64,000 nucleotides of DNA from Cristatella mucedo (lineage: Eukaryota > Bryozoa > Phylactolaemata > Cristatellidae). The notes beneath the pieces were generated by a model. The model was not told where the DNA came from, searched no databases, and saw only the letters and a program-made list of their open reading frames with translations. Positions 45,624-64,000 of this stretch are shown here, piece after piece. Position numbers and translations under genes: made by a program. The DNA is taken from positions 11,189,001 through 11,253,000 of the forward strand of contig WPIO01000005.1 of assembly GCA_009760855.2 (NCBI GenBank), written 5' to 3'. How positions within the stretch are numbered: position 1 is the stretch's first letter; each line of letters starts with the position of its first letter.

Positions 45624-45790
45624 GCCCTGGGTCTAAGCCCTAGGGCGAGGTGCTTGAACTTCGCGATCCAGGTCGTGGGTTAGGATCCTGCAGTAGCTGA
45701 TCCATTATTACACACTGCAAGGGATGATAATAACTGGTATGTCTGTTCTGCCGCTATTTAAAAGCGGCTTTTGGATCAGCCTACCTTTGC
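45624..45790 (+). mobile_element. SINE-A-related copy
   Basis: gtcgtgggttaggatcctgc (altered B box), cactgcaagggatgataata, and gctatttaaaagcggctttt. Confidence 0.65.
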
Positions 45791-47732
45791 AAGTACTTTT
45801 TAATCATGTGGCTGCTAATATGAAAGACTGTCTACGAATAATCTCGTTGATAATGGGAGGCGACCCCACCCCCCCCCCCGCGGTGAATTATCAGACTACC
45901 AGCTGTAGTCTGTAACCAAGTATTTCCGAAAACTGCTGATTTAAGTCGATAAAATCTAACGACTCGTATCTAATCGCACAACGCATTTCCCTAGGGCCCT
46001 AGGTCTACGAAACGCATGGGCATAAGAATGAGCTCATTAAGAGATGGAACCTTCGAAAGGGAGGGCCGATTCGTAACCTTTGCCAAGCCACGTAATTGTA
46101 GCGAGCAGCACGCTCATAAAGGATGTAAATGGGCGTGCGTCGCAGATAAATTTGGGGCTTCGGCCGGCCACGCCACGCTCCGCCCATACCTAAACGCAAT
46201 TCTTTGATTCGCTTGAGGGTCCTTGATCGCCGTTCGTGAGCAGTCGTCAAATGATCTTTTAAGTATTCGAATTAAATAAACAGCAGTCATTTGCTAACCC
46301 GCTTTGGGAGGGGCATTTCTAAAGTTCAGTTCAGCCCCTGCTTGCATCTCACCTGCTCTTTTGGGCAACACCTGCCACGGCCGTAACCGAGGATTATGGG
46401 AGAGGCCTGGGTGGAAGGGGGTCAAAGACACCCATATATAATGCTGATAGGGCGAGCTGGGCTTTTCCCCCCAACACTCCGAGAGCCTTTTCCGGTGGGC
46501 GATTACCCTGCTTAGAGAGCGGTTCTTGAACGGCACGAAGATTCAATGGTGGCTATCCAGAGTTAATCTTATATTTTTTCTTTAACGAGGCTACAAAGAA
46601 CGCTAGCGAGAAGCGAAATCGGCTTGCATTGATAGGTTGGTTTAGGAAGGAGCTATTATTACATTTTCGTAAAGTGAGAAGCATATTTTAAGAGTTTTCG
46701 GTTCGAACAGGTTTTCTTTTAGCGGGGTCCAAGCAGACAGACCTGCCGAGCCGCGAGTCTTGGCTGCTGCTGCTTCACGCTCTTCGTATTTCTCTCTCAA
46801 GACGATTGCCAACGATTGCCGCGCGCCCCCGGTGCAGAGCTTCAGCTTCTCTCAAAAATGGAAAACATTTGTTTCAGTACAGTCGAAAGAGATCTTTCCT
46901 TCAGATCTCCGACGACGAGCCTTCGGGGCACAGCTTCAAGCTGTTTCTTCAGAGGTAGGCTACCGATATTTTTTGTATGGGATCGCGCAAGCCTGCTGAG
47001 CTCGTGGCCTTTGGGCGACGTTTCGGACTCTGCAAATAGGATACGAGAGTCTCTTTTTAGACGGCATACAAGGCAGCGTCCTGGCGGCGCTCTTTCGGGT
47101 GCGGAAAGTAGAACTTAATCAATATTGGTTAAAAGCCCACGTTTTCGCAACGGGGCTGGCCGTCTTCTTGGTGCTTTTTTCGGCGCGCTGAATCGGAGTC
47201 TGCTTCCAGGAAGGGCAGTCATTTCTTTTTAAAATAAGCTAAAGGCTTTTTTTATTGAGTATAAGCTAGGAAACTTGCTGGGCGACTCGCCTTTGACGTA
47301 AAGCTGCCAGGAGATTCTGCCTCTAGATGGAGCCACGAAGCCATAGAAGGGCGCTCTACAGGCAGCTCCTGCTGCGCCCCTTCAGAGCTCTATATCCGAG
47401 TCGGTTTGGGCGTTGGTCTGGGGGTCGTGAGGTCAAAGAAGTCTACCCTTCTTTTAAGGATTTCCTAGAAAAATAAATCTGTCAAATGCGCTACGTGGGC
47501 TGCTGCTACAGCCCGCTCTTGGCTGCATTGGGCCAGAAAGGTTGCCAGAGAAGCACGCGTTTAGCGTAGCAAATTCAGCGTCGGTTTCTAAAGGGGCCTG
47601 TTTTTTTTAATCGGATCACACTTTTAGACTCGATAGATAGATAGATAGCTAATCCTCTTTAAAAGCTGCACAGACGCCTGCCCGATTAGTCAAAGGCGCA
47701 CCACTTAAGACTCTCCAGTACTGGAGTTATAG
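45791..47732. other. CpG-rich intergenic DNA, unassigned
   Basis: Several open frames of 60-100 codons with no recognised content. No transposon motifs seen. Confidence 0.4.
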
Positions 47733-48125
47733 AAACGTTGGCGTGCACATGGGCCAGATTATGATCGCTGAGGTAGCATTCACAGCTGCTCAAGAGGTAG
47801 CTACAGCGACAGCCGCTAAGAAGGCATCCGAAAATCTTCGTTCGGAATTTTTGTTAAAGCCTGAAGAGCGGTGAAACTTTAGTGTGCCACGTCAGCCAAA
47901 TTATGACTGCCGAGGTATTATTCGGGATTCCTGAATTCTAACGGTTTGGAACCGGTTATATCAAAATCTATGGTTCAGCGGTGCACAAAGCGCAAGACCC
48001 GTAATATTCCGTTTGTTGCGATTGCAGCTTTGAGCCTAGGGCTAGAGTTGTGCCCTATCATTTAAGACAGGTGGGTACAGCGCCAGAAGCTGTGAGCCAG
48101 TCGGTAATTGAGCTCTAGACGTAGA
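47733..48125. repeat. Repeat D, copies 2 and 3
   Basis: agaaacgttggcgtgcacat (47733) and a second, longer unit from tgaaactttagtgtgccacg (47870) through gaccgaggtattattcggga-like and ggaaccggttat blocks to gagctctagacgtag. Both units share the start of repeat D. Confidence 0.58.
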
Positions 48126-48369
48126 GGCAGGCAGTTCTGTGGTACTCTTCGCGTCCTACAAGTTGTCGTATGCCAAATACAAAAATCCGCTTCTCACCAT
48201 TTCTGCTGTGGGCCGTCAATCTTTGTTAATGGCACTTGGGCGAATACGACAAAGACCGCTTGCACCATCATATCGGTAGTAAGGTTTGGCCGTCCAATAC
48301 GAAATGTTTCCACGAGCATGACGGCTGCTAGAAGAGAGTCGAGAAACTGCTACGCGATACTTGAGAGTA

Positions 48370-48450
48370 CTATAACAATAATGCACTTGATAAAGCGCCC
48401 TCGGAGAACTCAATCTCTTCCTAGGCGCTTTACATTTGCTGCAAGTACTG
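48370..48450 (-). mobile_element. LINE-A tail
   Basis: gcacttgataaagcgccctc, hairpin, acatttgctgcaagta. Confidence 0.85.
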
Positions 48451-49901
48451 ACTGCTCAGATGCAGGTAGATTAGTTTGACGAGATGCCGGTAGTAGGCGG
48501 TTTTGCTTATTTAAAAGAGTTCACCGACACGTCGATCCAGCTTCAATTAGCAGAGCCCTGAGGAGCCGTTCGGAAATGGTTTGGAGTTCGCAAAATCTTT
48601 CGGGGCCGACGAACGTTCGCTAAGGCGGAGCAGGAAGAGTCTTGTTCCAGTATTTGTGCCAGTGCCCTGCGATGCCTCTGTGTGCTTCAGTTGCCAGCTG
48701 CAAGGGCTTACGTCGGCCCCGACACGGTCTCACCACAGCGACCCACCAGGCACACCCCCCCCCTGCTCCATCCATCGAGGTGCCACTCTGGATGCGGGCT
48801 GGGTCGCCCGACCGGATCTGACTTGAGTTGACTTTGCTAGACTTAAACTCCAAGGGCATTGTTAACGTGGCTACAGCGAGCACACTAATGGCGAATGAGC
48901 GTCCCGGCGATAGCCGTATCCAATGAAATCTCTTCGTTGGCGTCGCGGTTAGGGCCTACCGACCCGCGCCGGCTCAATTGTGCCCCGCCGAGCCGGGCCG
49001 ACCTGACTCAGTAGTCGTGCCCGATCGGGGATCGTGGCGGTGCTACACCACACTGGCGGTGAGCAGGCTGTAGCGCAGGCCAGGCGTTTTGTTAAGTCGC
49101 ATGCTCCATAAGTGGCGGATAGACAGACAGAGCCACTACTGCCGCATCACCGGCGCACTGCTCTCTCTCTCTCACTCGCTCTCTCTCGCTCTCTCTCTCT
49201 CTTTTCGTAGAGCTGCTCGCTACAGGTCTTCGTGGCCGATATCTCGTACGGCTCTATGTTGTTGCTCCTCGATTGGCCCGATGGAGCCGCTTGACTGGTT
49301 AAGGTAGTAGACGTCACATGGGTCTGGGCCTCACGCTGTCTTACTGCTCCCAATGAGCAGCCTCTCGCAGCCTCCCTCGCCGATTCGTCAAACACTCTAA
49401 TATTGTACCTCCAGAGGATCATACATAGCGACCATGTGCATGTTTCCAAAAGTTTTCTCCAACAGCAAAATATACCTGCGGTTACTACATGCACGCTCTT
49501 TGCGTGGGCACCTGCTGAATTCTTAGCTGTGAACGTTTTGAGAGTTTGGGATCGCAGCTGATTGTCCTAATTTTCCCATACGTACTTGGTTTCTTGGGAC
49601 TCTTGTGATGCATGATAGCGTGCTGCAGGAAACTATATACCGTATAATATGGCGCAGCAAAGAATAGTGTGAGTGGATTTGGTCTCTCTCAGAAGCTGTA
49701 GTCACCCATCTCATCGCATTTGTGTCTCTGGCTACGTGGCTTGTTTTTGTGGTGTGCATATAATCTCCCGTTCAGGAACTGTTTTCATTCTAAAATCAAA
49801 GCGGTCACAATGTTCGTGCTCTTGCAGGCCTCTGGGCTTCGTAGACTGATCGGCAGCCACAAAACCAGACTGCTTATTCGGTTTGCCTAGTCCACTTGCA
49901 G
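48451..49901 (+). other. CpG-rich region upstream of ODF2, probable promoter and 5'-UTR territory
   Basis: CpG-dense DNA (strongest about 48580-49080) then a CT-rich run (49160-49204). Because the ODF2 start exon begins at an acceptor, the transcription start should lie in or upstream of here. No TATA box or defined 5'-UTR exon can be asserted. Confidence 0.35.
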
Positions 49902-49909
49902 CCCTATTC

Positions 49910-63280
<13,371 letters not shown>

Positions 63281-63474
63281 GTGCTCGCACGCCTCGCGGG
63301 CGGCTGCCGCCAGTTCTTTGGGGGGGAGGGGGGCATTTGCTGTAGGGGCTCGTGAGCACGTGATGGCTGCATGATGAAGAGCAAAGCCCCCACAAGCGAG
63401 TCGTGGCGTTGTCGACGACTGTATTATATGATGTAGCAGCCGTCGTGCGTGCTGCTCCAGAGCACGTGGTGTTA

Positions 63475-63507
<33 letters not shown>

Positions 63508-64000
63508 TGGATAGCGTGCGTGCAGGCCGACGCACAGGCAGAAAGTCAACGAGTCGCGTGCCGCCAAGGAGTGTTCCCGTTGGGCAAACGGAACGTCAGC
63601 TGGGGGACGGAACCACGCGACGGCAATGACACACCCACACTTTGGGGGGGAGCAGCAGGCTGATTTGCTTGGTGACTGATTTGCTTGCTGACCGATTCGT
63701 CTGCCTGGCCTACTTTCACGAGCAGCCACGAGGGCAATGTCCGCCAGGCGAATCGGAGGCGCGTCACAGCGTCTGGTGTGCGCACAGCTGCTGCGCCGGG
63801 CACTGCGCCTGGCCGAATGTTTGTGCACTCTTCTTCTCAAGCCCCAGGCTGCTCAGGTCCTCTGCCAGGCTAAAGGCGATCCTTTTTAAGTCGCGATCGC
63901 TAGCATCGAGTGCAAATCGGTGTCCTGCTGGCAAAGCTCAGTGAAACATGAGCGGGCTGTGTTGACTTTTTGGACCTTCAAGGTTTCGGCACGCCTCTGC
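63281..64000 (+). other. ODF2 intron, start; (GA)n at 63475-63508
   Basis: GC-rich DNA with a G run (63320-63334) and a GA microsatellite. No further exon recognised before the window ends. Confidence 0.5.

Noticed and set aside
46300-46540. Possible small nuclear RNA or other structured RNA gene
   Set aside because: The GC-rich block with ccccccaacactccgag looked RNA-like, but no match to U1, U2, U5 or 5S landmarks could be found.
46760-47118. Two overlapping + frames of 79 and 100 codons with a donor-like gtaggc
   Set aside because: No family similarity, no matching upstream acceptor and no continuation; likely chance.
49883-49909. Upstream extension of the ODF2 start exon (frame open from 49883)
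   Set aside because: An acceptor ends at 49901 and the human protein starts at the residue equivalent to the ATG at 49910.

Overview
This is a window of animal (metazoan) genomic DNA, almost certainly from a non-vertebrate. Genes are split into short exons by long introns with GT...AG borders. The introns and intergenic DNA are full of dinucleotide and tetranucleotide microsatellites, tRNA-derived SINEs, CR1/L2-type LINE remnants and Tc1/mariner-class DNA transposon remnants. Nothing prokaryotic is present: no operons, rRNA, CRISPR or genuine tRNA gene. The species cannot be fixed from the sequence. Retention of an ODF2 homologue implies an organism with centrioles or cilia.

Two protein genes lie head-to-tail on the + strand. 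(1) An FKBP15 (WAFL)-like gene runs from about 314 to about 34 kb. Its 5' exons, which should encode the N-terminal WH1-like domain, lie upstream of the window. I resolve 24 exons totalling 1212 codons in one continuous frame: a complete FKBP-type peptidyl-prolyl isomerase domain (314-2727), a linker and Q/A-rich low-complexity region (3339-11045), a long coiled coil (13251-26331), a conserved C-terminal helical module (27157-27264) and an acidic tail (31997-33756). A possible last exon is at 34096-34266. (2) An ODF2/cenexin-like gene starts at an ATG at 49910 and continues past the window end. Five exons (49910-50008, about 53004-53120, 57060-57209, 59150-59346, 62890-63280) join in frame to 318 codons and align with the N-terminal third of vertebrate ODF2.

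About 15 kb between the genes (34.3-49.9 kb) holds mostly transposon debris: two LINE families, SINEs, a Tc1-like remnant, a pogo-type element with matching ends, an unclassified repeat and visibly CpG-rich unassigned DNA. The introns carry similar debris.

The most interesting structures outside the genes are: a foldback element with long inverted ends (24581-25324); a tRNA-derived SINE family (SINE-B) whose 3' hairpin tail matches that of the resident L2-like LINE (LINE-A); a SINE-B copy inserted into a decayed protein fragment between duplicated TTAG, which fixes its exact borders; and a LINE-A copy inserted inside a copy of a second LINE (LINE-C). I did not find a convincing new multi-gene system; the novelty here is in mobile-element biology and in the gene pair. 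Family comparisons rest on recalled vertebrate sequences, not on a search.
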